From assembly GCA_946811185.2 (NCBI GenBank), contig OX328113.1:22915521-22979520 (forward strand): DNA of 64,000 nt. Direction: 5' to 3'. The stretch's first letter is position 1. Each line of letters begins with the position of its first letter. The translations under genes and the position numbers were made by a program. The stretch is from Hippopus hippopus (lineage: Eukaryota; Mollusca; Bivalvia; Cardiida; Cardiidae). This document shows, in pieces, positions 35,301-45,500 of the stretch. The notes beneath the pieces are model-generated. The model saw nothing but the letters and a program-made list of their open reading frames with translations. It was not told where the DNA came from and made no database searches.

Positions 35301-38300
35301 CACCAAATAGAATGGTCATTTGGCATACAGAAAATTAACTAATGTCAAAAAGTTGCGACCCATGTTAGCCAGCAAGAACTGGGACGATACCTTTTGCATA
35401 TGTACAATGCTCCCTTTGAGCATGGATCATATACATGTGAACACTGTGACTCAAAAGAGACATTTTATGTTATAAGCAAAGAGACATTGCATGTTGTAAG
35501 CAAATCTCGTCTTTTGCCACAAGCTTTTCAACAGTCCCCAACTGCAGCAGGAGTAATGAGTGAACCCTTTACCAGACAACAAAGTTTTGGACAAGTCCAA
35601 ATTGAAAACACTTGCAGACAACATATGGTACCAAATGTGGCTCAAAGAGTAGAAAACACCTTGGTAAAATGCCTTTCTTCATTTCCCTCAACGATTTCAA
35701 AGGTCTTCTTCCTAAGGGCCGTAAAAGACTGCATAGTCTTGTTTTAACAAACAACTGGTTTACCTTCATTCCAGTTGTCTGGATCTTTTTTCCAGAACTC
35801 AAGGTCAGCTTCAGAATTATTCCAGTCATTCTTTAAATAATTATCCATTCCTGACAATGATTTTGAACCTTCATTCACACTTATATTGTTCTCTTTCTTT
35901 ACAAAGTGCTTTTTGGGTGAATCAGAAATATCCCATGATTCCACTTTGCTCTCTGGAATGTCTTGTATACAAGCACCTGTCCCTGTGTTTGGGGCCGTGA
36001 GTTTTGAAGTCTCTGTTTTACTAGTGTTTTCTTCTTCTTGAGATTCTTCATTATTTTCATCTATTTTCCAATCTGAAAGAGAAAACATCTTCTAGTAATA
36101 CTAAAGAGCACCGCCCTAGCAAAGGGAAGTAATTATTGAAATCTTTTATAACAAATGATGCCACTTTTCCTCAACTAATACCAAATATTCTTCTGTGATT
36201 TTTTCCATAAAAAAACTTATTTCATTCTTCTTAACTTGGCATAAAAACAATTAGGTAAAATTTGCCAATAAATGAAAACAACCACATCTCCTTGACATGG
36301 TGACAGATTCTGAAACTCCCTGTACTTATGTGTTACATTAAGCAGCACATGTAGTAATTGTAGTAGAGAGACCAACTTCAAGCTACAAGTAAATAAGCCA
36401 TGCTCTGGGAAAAGAGGGCTTAATGCATCTACAAAAAGTACTGACTCAGGTTAGCCTGCGCAGTTCGTGCAGGCTGACCTGGGTCAATAAATTTTGGTTC
36501 TGATAAATTTGCTGCATGTCAATGGACCGGTGTACCTGATGATTTAGTTGGTTGTACGACAAAATGGATTTTATGGATCCAGTATTATGTGATGACTTGC
36601 TTGGTATCAAAGATCACGGAGATACATTAAGCTCCCTTTTGCCAGACCATGGCTCAAATTTAACAGAACGTTTCTCTCCTACTTGACTAATATCTCAAAA
36701 TTTAATGTATCAGAAATGAGAAATATCATTTGACTACCCAAATACCATAAGGCATACCTCTGTCCTGAAAACATTCAGTGTCACTATCAAATTCCAAATC
36801 TAGCTGTGACTTATTAGCTACATCTGGGTTGTTTCCCTCTTGAAGTTTTTGCCATTGTTTGTGTCTCAAATACCTGCAAGATTTAAACATAGGATTTTAA
36901 CCCGTACAAGGGTACCAACATTCATTATATTCTAGTTTTTCATTAAGGTTTAGTAGTATGGTACCCTTACAGGGAGAGTCTATTGACCCAGAAAAATTAA
37001 GCTTTTGAAAACATTGTGGGAAAAGGAGAAAATGCTTGTTAGTTCTTTTTCAATAAATAAGGGAATTTGTGCTAAACAAAACGTAGTCAACTTCTGTGAG
37101 TGTGATTGGTTGTGCTCATTTGATATAAAATGACATACAATATATTTCTAGAGTTGTCCAAATTGTATGCATATGCAGATGACAGATTCAAACATGGCTC
37201 AATAGATGGATTTTTCTTTTTTTCCAACAATGTTTTCAAAAGCATTTTTTTCACAGTTTCATTAGAACTCAGGATTGTGTGGTAAAGCCTTAACCTTTTA
37301 CCATACAACAAAATTCTAGACTGGTCCAATTTTAAAGTATTAGCAGAAGACAAAGGTTGCTACAATGATGATTTTTGTGTTTGATAGAGTAGAAAACATT
37401 ATAGGAAAAGGAGAAAATGCTGGTAACCTGTTTTTTCCCTTGATGTTTTTAAAAGCCTATTTACTCCGGGTCACGAAAATTTGGGAGAGTTGGGTAAAGT
37501 GTTTTAACATATCCCATATTTCACAGTATCTTGCAACATTAAGGTGTTTTGTATATACGTACATTCTTCTCCTCATTACATTAACAGTACTAGGTTCACT
37601 CCCTGGGTCTGTGGGTAAATAAACATATGGGGCAGACTGGTGAAATTCTGCAGCACCTCTTGACAGCAACCCATGCCCAAAAAAGCCCTGTAAATAACAT
37701 ATGAACCATGCTTTGGCAAAAGGGGGCTTAATGCATCTCCATAATCCATCATACCAAACAAGCCACCACATACTTATGGATCCATAACAGCCACTTTTAT
37801 AACAACCGACTTAATCATGAGGTAGACCGGTCCTTGAACATACAGAAAATCGACGACTTTTTGCCGATGCATTAAGCCCCCTTTTCACAGAGCATGGCTC
37901 ATATAATGGATTAAGTTCATGATCACCCTTGTTGCATACAATGAAATGTGTTCCATAAATATACCCTGTAGGATAACAGAAAAACCACTTTTCCAGATTC
38001 AAGTTTCCCATGAATTTCCACTTGTCCAGACACTTATCTACTTGTCCAGGTCTGATGGTATGCTTAGTTTTATTTTCTACAATTCATTTTTTTTTTAATA
38101 CCTTGCCAAGCTTCAGCATTAATTGTGAAATGCATGTAAGTAGTTGGAATGAAAGTATTCAATTTATCGTTTTGCAGAGATAATATGTGTATGTGCTCTT
38201 TTCAGTTCTGATACATGTATTTCTTATGTAATTCTTGCCCTTGGGAAAGAAAAATATTAAACTAAAATATCACCATAAACAAATCCTACTGGTCAAGCAT

Positions 38301-38917
38301 GGGAATTCCATCCTTGCCCTCATTTCTAATACTGTATAAATCATTACTGGGAAAAAGCTTTTTGTTCCCCTACAGTTGACAGCTGTTAAAAACACTGTAA
38401 CAAGCAATTTCATCCTTAGCCATATTCAAAACTTAATCCATGTTAATTGTGGGTGTTTTGAAAGTCTTCTGCAATAAATTTGTTTCATGGTCTAACAACC
38501 TTGAAGAAAACAGCTTTGGAAAAAGCTTTGTAGGAGAAGGAGAATATACAGTTAACCAGCATTTCCTCCTCTCACAATTTTTTCACTCTTCTAGAGACAA
38601 GTCCCAACACTTGTATAATATTCAATTTGTTGTCTTTAAATGCTTTCAGTATGTTCTAGTGAAAGCTGTTGAAAAAGATTGGAAGTGGACTGAGGGATTG
38701 TGAATGAGAGTAACATTACCATTTTGTACAAATACTTTATATCTCCAGAGCAGCTGACAATGACAGAATCATTTTTTAAATATCCAGTGAAATTAAACCA
38801 GAAATTTTCGTCACTAGGTACACGCGTTATGGAAGCAATTGGAACTGGGAATGGTGCATCTTTTTGCACTCTTACTCGTTTCTTCTTTCTGTATTCTGGG
38901 TCTTGTTTACCAGCCAT
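29272..38917 (-). CDS. TSEN2: tRNA-splicing endonuclease subunit Sen2 (complete, 10 coding exons)
   Basis: Catalytic subunit of the nuclear tRNA-splicing endonuclease, which cuts the 5' splice site of intron-containing pre-tRNAs. I assembled it by hand: exons 38917-38720, 37687-37563, 36873-36758, 36072-35764, 35125-34116, 33696-33504, 32382-32314, 30787-30696, 30120-30031, 29340-29272. All junctions are GT..AG, all phases agree, and the total is 2271 nt (756 aa plus stop). Recognition comes from the N-terminal GFFGHGLLSRG block, the YAAYHYFRSRGWVPKPG block, LLYKEGPPFFHGSYSIIV, and the C-terminal SRWVSSQERE, all TSEN2 signatures. The family catalytic triad is present as Tyr653, His661 and Lys704 in this model. 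Residues about 147-560 are a long acidic, Ser/Asn/Asp-rich, low-complexity insert with little similarity to vertebrate TSEN2, making the protein much longer than the human one (~465 aa). Introns are full of MITEs. Transcription is divergent from clavesin. The only soft junction is the exon 5 acceptor (35125 or 35122). Confidence 0.93.
29455..29665. mobile_element. E-family MITE, TSEN2 intron 9
   Basis: AATTCAAAACATCTACAGGC, GAAAATGCAGATTACCAGC, TTGGGATTGTTTGGTAAAAGG. Confidence 0.65.
29845..30000. mobile_element. E-family partial copy, TSEN2 intron 9
   Basis: TTACCACACAATCAAGAATT to GAAGACACATCTTATC; it ends 30 bp before the exon 9 donor. Confidence 0.7.
30031..30120 (-). CDS. TSEN2: TSEN2 exon 9 (residues 705-734)
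   Basis: Acceptor TTCTTTGCAG, donor GTGAGT. Encodes SLLVCYVIIPSDFTEDE, matching the family ELMLCYLIKPSTM strand, then SPTCLSKLRIH. Confidence 0.9.
30150..30392. mobile_element. E-family MITE, TSEN2 intron 8
   Basis: TTAACTCTTCACCACATAAC to TGTGGAAAAGGGTTTAACC; central palindrome mutated. Confidence 0.72.
30696..30787 (-). CDS. TSEN2: TSEN2 exon 8, catalytic Lys (residues 674-704)
   Basis: Acceptor TTATTTTCAG, donor GTAGCT. Encodes the WTSFSGLQRITEHVAK helix; the terminal Lys704 aligns with the third catalytic residue. Confidence 0.9.
30800..30910. repeat. F-family fragment in TSEN2 intron 7
   Basis: GATCAGGCTGCAGTCTGATC is a collapsed version of the hairpin (loop lost), followed by TTCGATCTACATTGTCCGC. 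Confidence 0.6.
31270..31645. mobile_element. Two E-family MITEs in TSEN2 intron 7
   Basis: A truncated copy to 31421 abuts a full copy 31418-31645, whose palindrome (31481-31535) is nearly perfect. Confidence 0.82.
31999..32185. mobile_element. E-family MITE, TSEN2 intron 7
   Basis: AACCCTTTCCCATGCAGTCC, GTGGGAAAAGAGATAATTC, then right side eroded after GTAGTTTGC. Confidence 0.68.
32314..32382 (-). CDS. TSEN2: TSEN2 exon 7, catalytic Tyr and His (residues 651-674)
   Basis: Acceptor CTATCTTACAG, donor GTATTA. Encodes LLYKEGPPFFHGSYSIIV; the Tyr and the His eight residues later match the first two members of the family catalytic triad (Y369/H377 in human numbering, from memory). Confidence 0.93.
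32877..32985 (+). repeat. Interspersed repeat fragment, second copy
   Basis: CAGTCACATCAGGGAAACAA ... GGGTCTACAGCGCCTTGTC, parallel to 49612-49745. Lies in TSEN2 intron 6. Confidence 0.4.
33055..33262. mobile_element. E-family MITE, TSEN2 intron 6
   Basis: TTACGGAATCCCTAGTTTTAA, GTGAAAAGGAGAAAATGC; a C-run follows at 33293. Confidence 0.7.
33504..33696 (-). CDS. TSEN2: TSEN2 exon 6, start of endonuclease domain (residues 587-651)
   Basis: Acceptor TGAAATAAAA..TTTCAG type at 33697, donor GTGAGA. Encodes AFFLSYGLGCLSI, the LEELWHRF helix and YAAYHYFRSRGWVPKPG followed by VIFGTDF, a near-diagnostic run for TSEN2. No start codon is needed because it is an internal exon, so simple ATG-based ORF searches miss it. 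Confidence 0.93.
33715..34077. mobile_element. One full and one partial E-family MITE, TSEN2 intron 5
   Basis: About 33715-33860 and 33880-34077. The second ends TTGTTTGGTAAAGGGATAAA only 38 bp from the exon 5 donor. Confidence 0.72.
34116..35125 (-). CDS. TSEN2: TSEN2 exon 5, large acidic exon (residues 250-586)
   Basis: A 1010-nt exon encoding a Ser/Asp/Asn/Glu-rich, probably disordered stretch, with a basic CKKRKVG patch near one third (possible nuclear localisation signal). Its last part, GYHWKPVLKKDPFPYTEPLVLSSEE, aligns with the RNPYRIFEYLQLSLEEA segment that precedes the catalytic domain of vertebrate TSEN2. Donor GTAAAG at 34115. A degenerate C element (35187-35430) lies about 60 bp upstream of the acceptor. 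Confidence 0.85.
35187..35430 (-). mobile_element. C-family MITE, degenerate, in TSEN2 intron 4
   Basis: Recognised by TATGGATCCATAAAATCCA, GTCTAACAACAGGC and CATTTGGCATACAG. The hairpin is largely lost and the TIRs are eroded. Confidence 0.68.
35562..35745. mobile_element. E-family MITE, TSEN2 intron 4
   Basis: ACCCTTTACCAGACAACAAAG to AAGACTGCATAGTCTTG; palindrome lost. Confidence 0.62.
35764..36072 (-). CDS. TSEN2: TSEN2 exon 4, acidic linker (residues 147-250)
   Basis: Acceptor TTTCTCTTTCAG, donor GTAAAC. Encodes DWKIDENNEESQEEEN and, at its end, the motif NDWNNSEADLEFWKKD. A related motif, SDWDNCEADEDFWGAA, opens exon 5, so the same roughly 15-residue W-D/N-N-x-E-A-D-x-(D/E)-F-W block occurs in two consecutive exons. 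Both exons look like real coding sequence because the phase is kept and the frame is open throughout. Confidence 0.82.
36396..36656 (+). mobile_element. C-family MITE in TSEN2 intron 3
   Basis: Full length; hairpin around 36450-36480 with one wobble pair. Confidence 0.84.
36758..36873 (-). CDS. TSEN2: TSEN2 exon 3 (residues 108-147)
   Basis: Acceptor AAATCTTGCAG, donor GTATGC. Encodes YLRHKQWQKLQEGNNPD and then an acidic linker (DLEFDSDTECFQD). It marks the start of the divergent acidic middle region. Confidence 0.85.
37288..37505. mobile_element. E-family MITE, TSEN2 intron 2
   Basis: TTAACCTTTTACCATACAAC, ATAGGAAAAGGAGAAAATGC, GGGTAAAGTGTTTTAAC. A truncated E fragment (GTGGGAAAAGGAGAAAATGC) is also present at 37016-37036. 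Confidence 0.7.
37563..37687 (-). CDS. TSEN2: TSEN2 exon 2 (residues 67-108)
   Basis: Acceptor TTATTTACAG just before 37687. Opens with GFFGHGLLSRG, the most recognisable N-terminal TSEN2 motif. The donor GTACGT at 37562 was chosen over the later in-frame GTATAT because it restores the frame into exon 3 and the RRRMYLRHKQWQKLQEG alignment. Confidence 0.88.
37703..37901 (-). mobile_element. C-family MITE, hairpin deleted, in TSEN2 intron 1
   Basis: Both TIRs present, but the segment containing the stem-loop is missing (TCGACGACTTTTTGCCGATGC joins directly). Starts 15 bp upstream of the exon 2 acceptor. Confidence 0.8.
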
Positions 38918-39252
38918 GGCTACATGTATCCTGCAATAAATTAAATTTTAGTCCACAAGGGCAGCAAAATCATTTATGTTATCTGTATTGTCCCCAGGTG
39001 AATTTTCAAAAAATCTGCTCAATAACCTGTTACTACACAATCCTGAGTTTCAACGACCCTGGAGAAGAAAGCTTTTAAAAACATTGTTGGAAAAGGAAAA
39101 AATGCTAGTAACCAACATTTTCTCCCCTTTCCACAATGTTTTCTGCTTTTTCCCAGATGATTGTCATCATTTGAGACACTTTTTATATGTTGTCTGCAAA
39201 TGCTTTCAATCTGGAAGAGTCTAAAATTGTGTCATGTGGTAAAGGTTTAATT
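38500..39252. repeat. E-family copies flanking TSEN2 exon 1
   Basis: About 38490-38690 (diverged, intron 1 side) and 39028-39252 (5' flank, palindrome at 39080-39140). TSEN2 exon 1 lies between them. Confidence 0.68.
38720..38917 (-). CDS. TSEN2: TSEN2 exon 1 (residues 1-66)
   Basis: Starts at ATG 38917 (MAGKQDPEYRKKKR, a basic N-terminus). It contains the APFPVPIAS segment that aligns with the ESPLPIP region of vertebrate TSEN2, and NDSVIVSCSGDIKYLYKM, which leads into the GFFG block of the next exon. Donor GTAATG at 38719; ends in phase 0. Confidence 0.9.
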
Positions 39253-40964
39253 ACTGTGCTTTGCAGATGTTGATTTTGATATTTTTTCATTAGTCCTTAA
39301 CGCACTAAATAATTAAATGAAATGGACTTTCTCAAATTGATCAGGAAAACAGACCACAACACTGTTATATCTAGAGTGTTTTTGAAAAAATATATTTTAC
39401 AAAATAACAGAAAACATAGATTCAAATTAAGACTTCACCTTCTGTGCAGTTCGATCTTGATCTACACTGCTCTCACATGCCAACTAATCTTGATCTACAA
39501 TGTCTGCAAAAACAAAGTTGTGCACAGCACAATACAGCTTAGTACTTATCTCTAAATATACCCTAGTCAGATTCATGCTTTTTGGAAACATGGAACCACA
39601 ACAATTTTTCTATTAAATGGCCCAAGGTCTCTCAGTCCCTTCAAATTTCTTACTTTAATACACAGATGGTGATACTGAATTTTAACTATCTAGTAAAATT
39701 TTCCACATGTCTAAGTTTGTCTGCCACTTTGTAGGTCTGACTCCTTCACTTCAATTTTGTTAGTCACTTGATTCATTTTTTAAAAAAAAAGTCTTTTCTA
39801 TGTCATCAGATTTAAAATGGGATTAACTACTGCAATTATTGAGTTTATCTATAAATATGAAAACTATTCACACTTAGGAAATCAATACCTAAACTAAATA
39901 CAGTGTATTACTGCATGAATTGAAAGCGCATTGCATGGGTTTGAGGATGGGCAAGAGAGAGAGAGAGAGAGAGTTTAAAAGAGATTAAATAGAGGAAGAG
40001 ATAGATAGAGAGAGAGAGAGGTAGGGAGGAGTGTGAGAGACAGAATGAAAGAGAGAGCTATAAGGGCCTTATAAAATTGGTGAATTGGTCTTTTATGTAA
40101 ATCCTGAATCCTTCAAAAAAAAATGCATTTCGTACTTTAGCAGTTCGCGAAATCCCATGATTCTACCTAGTTTTGGGACTATTCCATACAAATCAAGCGA
40201 CGAACAACAAAAAAATTGTAATCATCTTATTGTGTAAAACCAGTTTAGTTGTTGAATAACCATTTAATAAGCATCAAAGCGTTTGTAATCCGGTTCATAT
40301 GTATTTCTTACTAGGGCGCTGCCATGTTTCATGCCGTAAGAAACACAACACAATAATGAATACAAAATTATTTTTGTCGCTTTTCTTTTAAACAAAATTC
40401 GACGAAAAGCAAATGAACACTGTCAAATTAAACACACATTAAGCCCTCCAATTGCTAACTCATTAAACTACAAATATCAAGAATTTACAAGATTGTCATT
40501 GTGAACTAACTCCTTCGCAGCCAGCTTCTGTAGCAGGAATTTGTCTACCGGCTTTAATCATTTCAAATGGAATGGGAACCAATATGTCATACATTAGCAG
40601 CAGCAACGACACATTGAAAAGTAAAGTCAGGCTATTCTTTGCCACTTAAAGTACTTTTATGATGTGTTTGCGATGAATAGGAGGTATTAGAACGACTCAG
40701 AGTTATTTAAATGATTGATACCTGCAAGTGACTGTGACTCATGGGCCTTGTTTCACGGTTTGTTTAAAATTTGTGACTAAAGTCACAAAATTAAGAGTAG
40801 ACTATAGATCTGGTAGAGGGGGAAATATGAGCCTTTACATAAGGGCTCCACAGTTCTCTACAGAAATATTAAACAGTAAAATGTGTGCAGACGACTTTTG
40901 TCTCCCATTATGTCAAATCTTCTTTTGCAATATAAAGAATAACCATGATATAGGCTACATGTAA
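38918..40964. other. Upstream region of TSEN2
   Basis: Holds an E copy, a GA-rich microsatellite and an F-core fragment (about 39425-39510). The segment at 40270-40400, with TAGGGCGCTGCCATGTTTC, is the least repetitive part. The TSEN2 promoter is expected near 38.92-39.03 kb but no motif identifies it. Confidence 0.4.
39951..40060. repeat. GA-rich microsatellite
   Basis: Interrupted (GA)n blocks upstream of TSEN2. Confidence 0.9.
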
Positions 40965-42350
40965 TTTTAGAGTAGTCCAAATTAAAAACATTTGTAGGTG
41001 ACAAATGTGATTCAAATAACGAAATTCATTTTAAGAAATGCAGAAAACATTGAAGGAAAAGGAGAAAATGCTACTAGCATTTTCTGCTTTCCCCACAATG
41101 TTTTCAAAAGGCTTCTTCCCCAGGTTCCCTAAAACTCCAGATTGTGTGGTATTAGGGTTAAGGGCATATGCCACAGTTTTTTCCCACGGACAGATTTTTT
41201 TTTTCATTTTTGGACAGTGAAAAAGAAGATCTATCTAAATATTGCTCAAATGATGCAATTTGTCATAACTCTTCACCAGCAAAATTTTATACTGGTCCAA
41301 AATGGAAGCATTTGCAGATGAAAAATTGACTGTTTGCTCAAATTGTGAGATTTGACAGTCTCTGATAGGATAAAAGATATTGCAGGAAAAGAAAAAAAAA
41401 ATGCTGCTTACTGGTCAGTATTTTCCCCTTTTCCCACAGTTTTTTCAAAAGGCTTCTTGCAAAGGTTTGTTCAAACACGGATGTTTGGTAAAGCATTGAA
41501 AAGGGTAGGAAACATGGTGGGAAACGTTAGAAATGTTGGTTACCAGCTTTTTCTTTTTTTTCTAGCCATGTGCTTAAAAGCCATCCTCCTCAGGGTTGTT
41601 AAAACCGAGAAACTTTTGGGTAAAGGGTAAAGTCTTCACCACAAAGACAAAGTCAGACTTTACGGCCTGTTCTCCTTTTTCTACAGTGTTTATAAAAGCC
41701 TTTTACCACAAGGTCTGTAAAACTTAGGATTGTTTGGTAAAGGGTTGAATGTGTTTTTAACCCTTTACTACTCAACGAAAATTTAGACTTGTCCAAACTT
41801 ATGGCATACAGATGCCAAATTAGATGAGGCTAAAATTCTGTAGGTTGTATTTGATAGGGTAGAAAACATTGTGGGAAAAGGACAAAATGCTGGTTACCAG
41901 CATTTTCTCCATTTCCCGCAATATTTCCAAAAGCCTTCTTCTTTAGGGTCTTTAAAACCATAAAAGGGTCAATCACTACTGTATAAGTGGAAATTTTTGC
42001 GACATGGAAATTTTTGCGATTTCTCGATTTCGAGAAATTTGCAAGCTTTTCTGTTTGCGTATTTTACAACAAATATATCAACAAATAACAAGTGTCTTGA
42101 ATTCGCAAACATTTCCCAATGCAAAATGTCCATGATCGGTAATTGGCAAATTTTTCGACACTCGTATATATCCACGTATACAGTATTTCATTGAAAAGAA
42201 AACTGCTGGTTACCAGCTTTTTCTTCTTTTTCCACAAAGTTTTCTTCCATATCAAAGACATAAATCATCTACTGAGCCACATTAAAAGTCGTCTGCGATT
42301 GCTTTCAATTTCGACGCATCTAAAATTTTGTTGTGTGGTAAAGATAAAGA
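40965..42350. repeat. Run of about six E-family copies and fragments between TSEN2 and clavesin
   Basis: Copies at about 40965-41160, 41265-41500, 41500-41630 (scrambled), 41632-41755, 41756-41965 and 42190-42350. The last ends just before the clavesin leader. A separate small palindrome of GGAAATTTTTGCGA and CGAAATTTGC words lies at about 41985-42170. Any promoter here must be interspersed with, or derived from, these elements. Confidence 0.7.
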
Positions 42351-42370
42351 GCTAACATGATAATCTTACA

Positions 42371-42400
42371 GAGCACATCTAGATCTATAGGACACCAACA
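42371..42400 (+). other. 5' UTR segment of clavesin exon 1 with splice acceptor
   Basis: The sequence AATCTTACAG at 42361-42370 followed by AGCACATCTAG reads as a splice acceptor, leaving a 30-nt leader before ATG 42401. It implies an upstream untranslated exon, which I cannot place. Confidence 0.45.
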
Positions 42401-42533
42401 ATGGCAGAATATGGGTGGGGACTCTCCCCAGAGCTGTTGATGAAAGCCCAAAGAGAGTTACATGAAGATCAAGAACACATCGCCCAATCTATTGAAGTTG
42501 TCAGAGAACAAATCATCACAAGACCTGATATCA
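42401..42533 (+). CDS. CLVS2: Clavesin coding exon 1 (residues 1-45)
   Basis: ATG in the context ACCAACAATGG. Encodes the [16 protein letters not shown] helix and [10 protein letters not shown]. Donor GTAAGT at 42534 interrupts the codon after Ile (phase 1). Confidence 0.9.
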
Positions 42534-45500
42534 GTAAGTTTGATCCTGACACCATCACTGTTATGCATAGGCGAGGATTGTGGGACACTGTGAAAGTAAA
42601 TTAGAACAAATTCACATGGAGGGAAGTTAACCATAAAAAACACATATTTCAAGGAAAAGTAAATAATAACTGAGCTGTGCTCTGCCGAAAGGGGGCCTAA
42701 TGCATCTCCATGATGCATTATGCCAAGCAATTCATCACATAATTAGGTATCCATAAAATCCATTTAGTCTAACACTCGACTGGATCTGCAGGTGAAATGG
42801 TCATTTGACATGCAGAAATTTGACTAATAGCAAAAAGTTTCGGCCCAGGCCAGGCTGTGCGGCATGCACAGGCTGACCTGAATCAATACTTTTTGCAGAT
42901 GCATTAAGCCCCCTTTTCACAGAGCATGGCTCAATTATTTTTTTTCAACATTGTGTAAAATTAGCAATTGCATATAATGAGCAGTTGATCCTTTACACCC
43001 TATGTGTTGGAATTGGACTATGACATGGTCTTCAAAGATGTATTTTCTGTAGCATTTTATTAATTAGATCTTTTACCAAACAATGCTGGGTTTTCCATGT
43101 AACAACCCTGAGGAAAAAGACTCGTTGAAAATACCATATATCACATGTGATGTTTTAAAATTTTTCAGAGACACATACCATCATTTTATCCACATTCAAT
43201 GTTTTGTCTGTAATTGCTCATAATTCTGAGGAGCCTAAAATTTTTTCATGTGGTAAAGAAATACCATTATAACTAATTTGCCGGTAAGACGGGGCTTGAA
43301 GCTATTTGTTGATTTACAAAAAGTACTACAGATTTCACAAAGGAAAGGAAAATGAAGGAAAAGAATATCTTTTCAGTTGTATGGAAACCATTGTAGAAAA
43401 TTATCAATTGCATGTTATTAGCATTCGCTTCTACATCCTTTTCAAAAGCTGTCAACTGGATGATAAAATGTTGAATTTGGCCAGATTAAAAGCATTGAAT
43501 TTGCGGACAAAAAATTACCAAACATTTCTCCTTTTTAGCTCCGCTGGCCTTTGGCCAGTGGGCTTATGTCATGGCCCAGTGTCCGTTGTGTGTGCGTCTG
43601 TGCGTGCATGCGTGCGTGCGTCCATGCGTGCGTGCGTGCGTTAACTTTTATTTCAAACATCTTCTTCTCTGAAACTATTCATCCAATTTTGATTAAACTT
43701 CACAGAAATGATCCTGCCATGGTCCTCTTCAGAATTTCTTGAAAGAATTTGATTTCTTCAAAAACTTTGGTTGCCATGGCAACAAAAGTTAGAAATATTG
43801 GAAATCTTTGAAAATCTTTTTGTCTGAAACCATAAGGCCTAGGGCTACCAAATTTGGCATGTAGCTTTATCTAGTAGACCTCTATCAAGTTTCTTCAAAT
43901 TATAGCCCTGGGGTCAAAATTGGCTCCGCCCCGGAGGTCACAAGTTTTACATGAGCTTATGTAGAGAAAACTTTAGAAGTCTCCCTGCACCTAGCCATAA
44001 GGCCTAGGGCTACCAAATTTTGCATGTGGCTTTATCTAGTGGGCCCCTACCAAGAGTGCCCAAATTATAGCCCTGGGGTCAAATTTGGCCCCGCCCTGGG
44101 TGTCACAAGTTTTACATGGGCATATATGGAGAAAAGTTTAGAAGTCTCCCTGCACCTAGCCATAGGGCCTAGAGCTTCCAAATTATAGCCCTTGGGTAAA
44201 ATTTGACCCCGCCCTGGAGGTCACAAGTTTTACATGGGCTTATATAGAGAAAACTTTAGAAGTCTCCCTGCACCTAGCCATAAGGCCTAGGGCTACCAAA
44301 TTTTGCATGTGGCTTTATCTAGTGGGCCCCTACCGAGAGTGCCCAAATTATAGCCCTAGGGTCAAATTTGGCCCTGCCCCGGGGGTCACAAGTTTTACAT
44401 GCGCATATATGTTGAAAACTTAAGAAATCTCCCTGTACTTGGTCATAAAGCCTAGGGTTAGCAAATTGTGCATGTAGCTTTATCTAGTGGGTCTTTACCG
44501 AGAGTGCCCAAATTATAGCCCTAGGGTTGAATTTGATCCCACCCCAGGGGTCAGAAGTTTTACATGGGCTTATGTAGTGAAAACTTTAGAAATCTTCTTG
44601 TTACTGACCATAAGACTTAGGGATACCAATTTTAGTCCTGTTTCAGGGGTCTCATGTTCAAAACCAATTTGCCAAGTATTGTAAAGTTTGGCATGTAGTG
44701 GTTTTACTTATTAGCCAGTGGAGCGATACAGGGCCATCATGGCCCTCTTGTTCTACAATGTTTTCAAAGACCTTCTTCATCAGGGTTGTTAAAACATGGA
44801 GTTATTGGATAAAGGATTAAATGTTATATTTGTTTTCAAGATGGATGAAAAGTCTTCTTTGGTCAATTTCAGATTTTCTTAGAACTGATGATGCATTCAT
44901 TCTACGATTTCTGCGTGCAAGAAAGTTTGATACATTCGAAGCATTCAAATTACTTGGCAGATATTTTGAATACAGACAAACCAATTCTTCCATATTTCGC
45001 GATTTCACCGCATCAGAACCAAGTATAAAGGAAGCATTATATGATGGTATACCAGCAGTTTTGGAAAAAAGTGACCATTATGGGCGTAAAATTCTGGTGC
45101 TATATTCAGCCAATTGGGACAATTCTCGATACGGCTTGGCTGCCATTTATCGGGCCGTATTACTCACGTTAGAAAAACTGATAGATATTGAGGAAAATCA
45201 AATCAATGGTTTTGTTATTATTGTGGATTGGTCTCAGTTTACTTTTAGACAATCAACTTGGCTTAACCCAAAAATTCTCCGCTTAATGATTGAAGGGTTA
45301 CAGGTAAGCCACCTCTACTGTTTATTAAACCTTTACCAAATAAACTACAAATTTTAGACTCTTTCAAATTAGAAACAACTGTAGACGACAATTTCAAAAT
45401 TGGTATAAATATACTTAAGCTCTCTGATAGTGTAGAAAACATTGTGAGAAAAGAAGAAAATATTGGTAAGCAGCATTTTCTCCTTTTCCCAAAATGTTTT

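Larger units (their letters stand above)
43450..44820. mobile_element. E-family MITE split by the type 3 Helitron-like element
   Basis: Left half to TTTCTCCTTTTT at 43535, right half resumes CTACAATGTTTTCAAAGACC at 44753 and ends GATAAAGGATTAA. Confidence 0.72.

Noticed and set aside
37811..38011. Extra TSEN2 exon (minus-strand GNLNLEKWFFCYPTGYIYG)
   Set aside because: It runs into a C element, has no match to the family, and exons 1 and 2 already join in phase.
43536..44751. Coding gene in the 180-bp tandem units
   Set aside because: Units contain stops in all frames and behave as the interior of a Helitron-like element.
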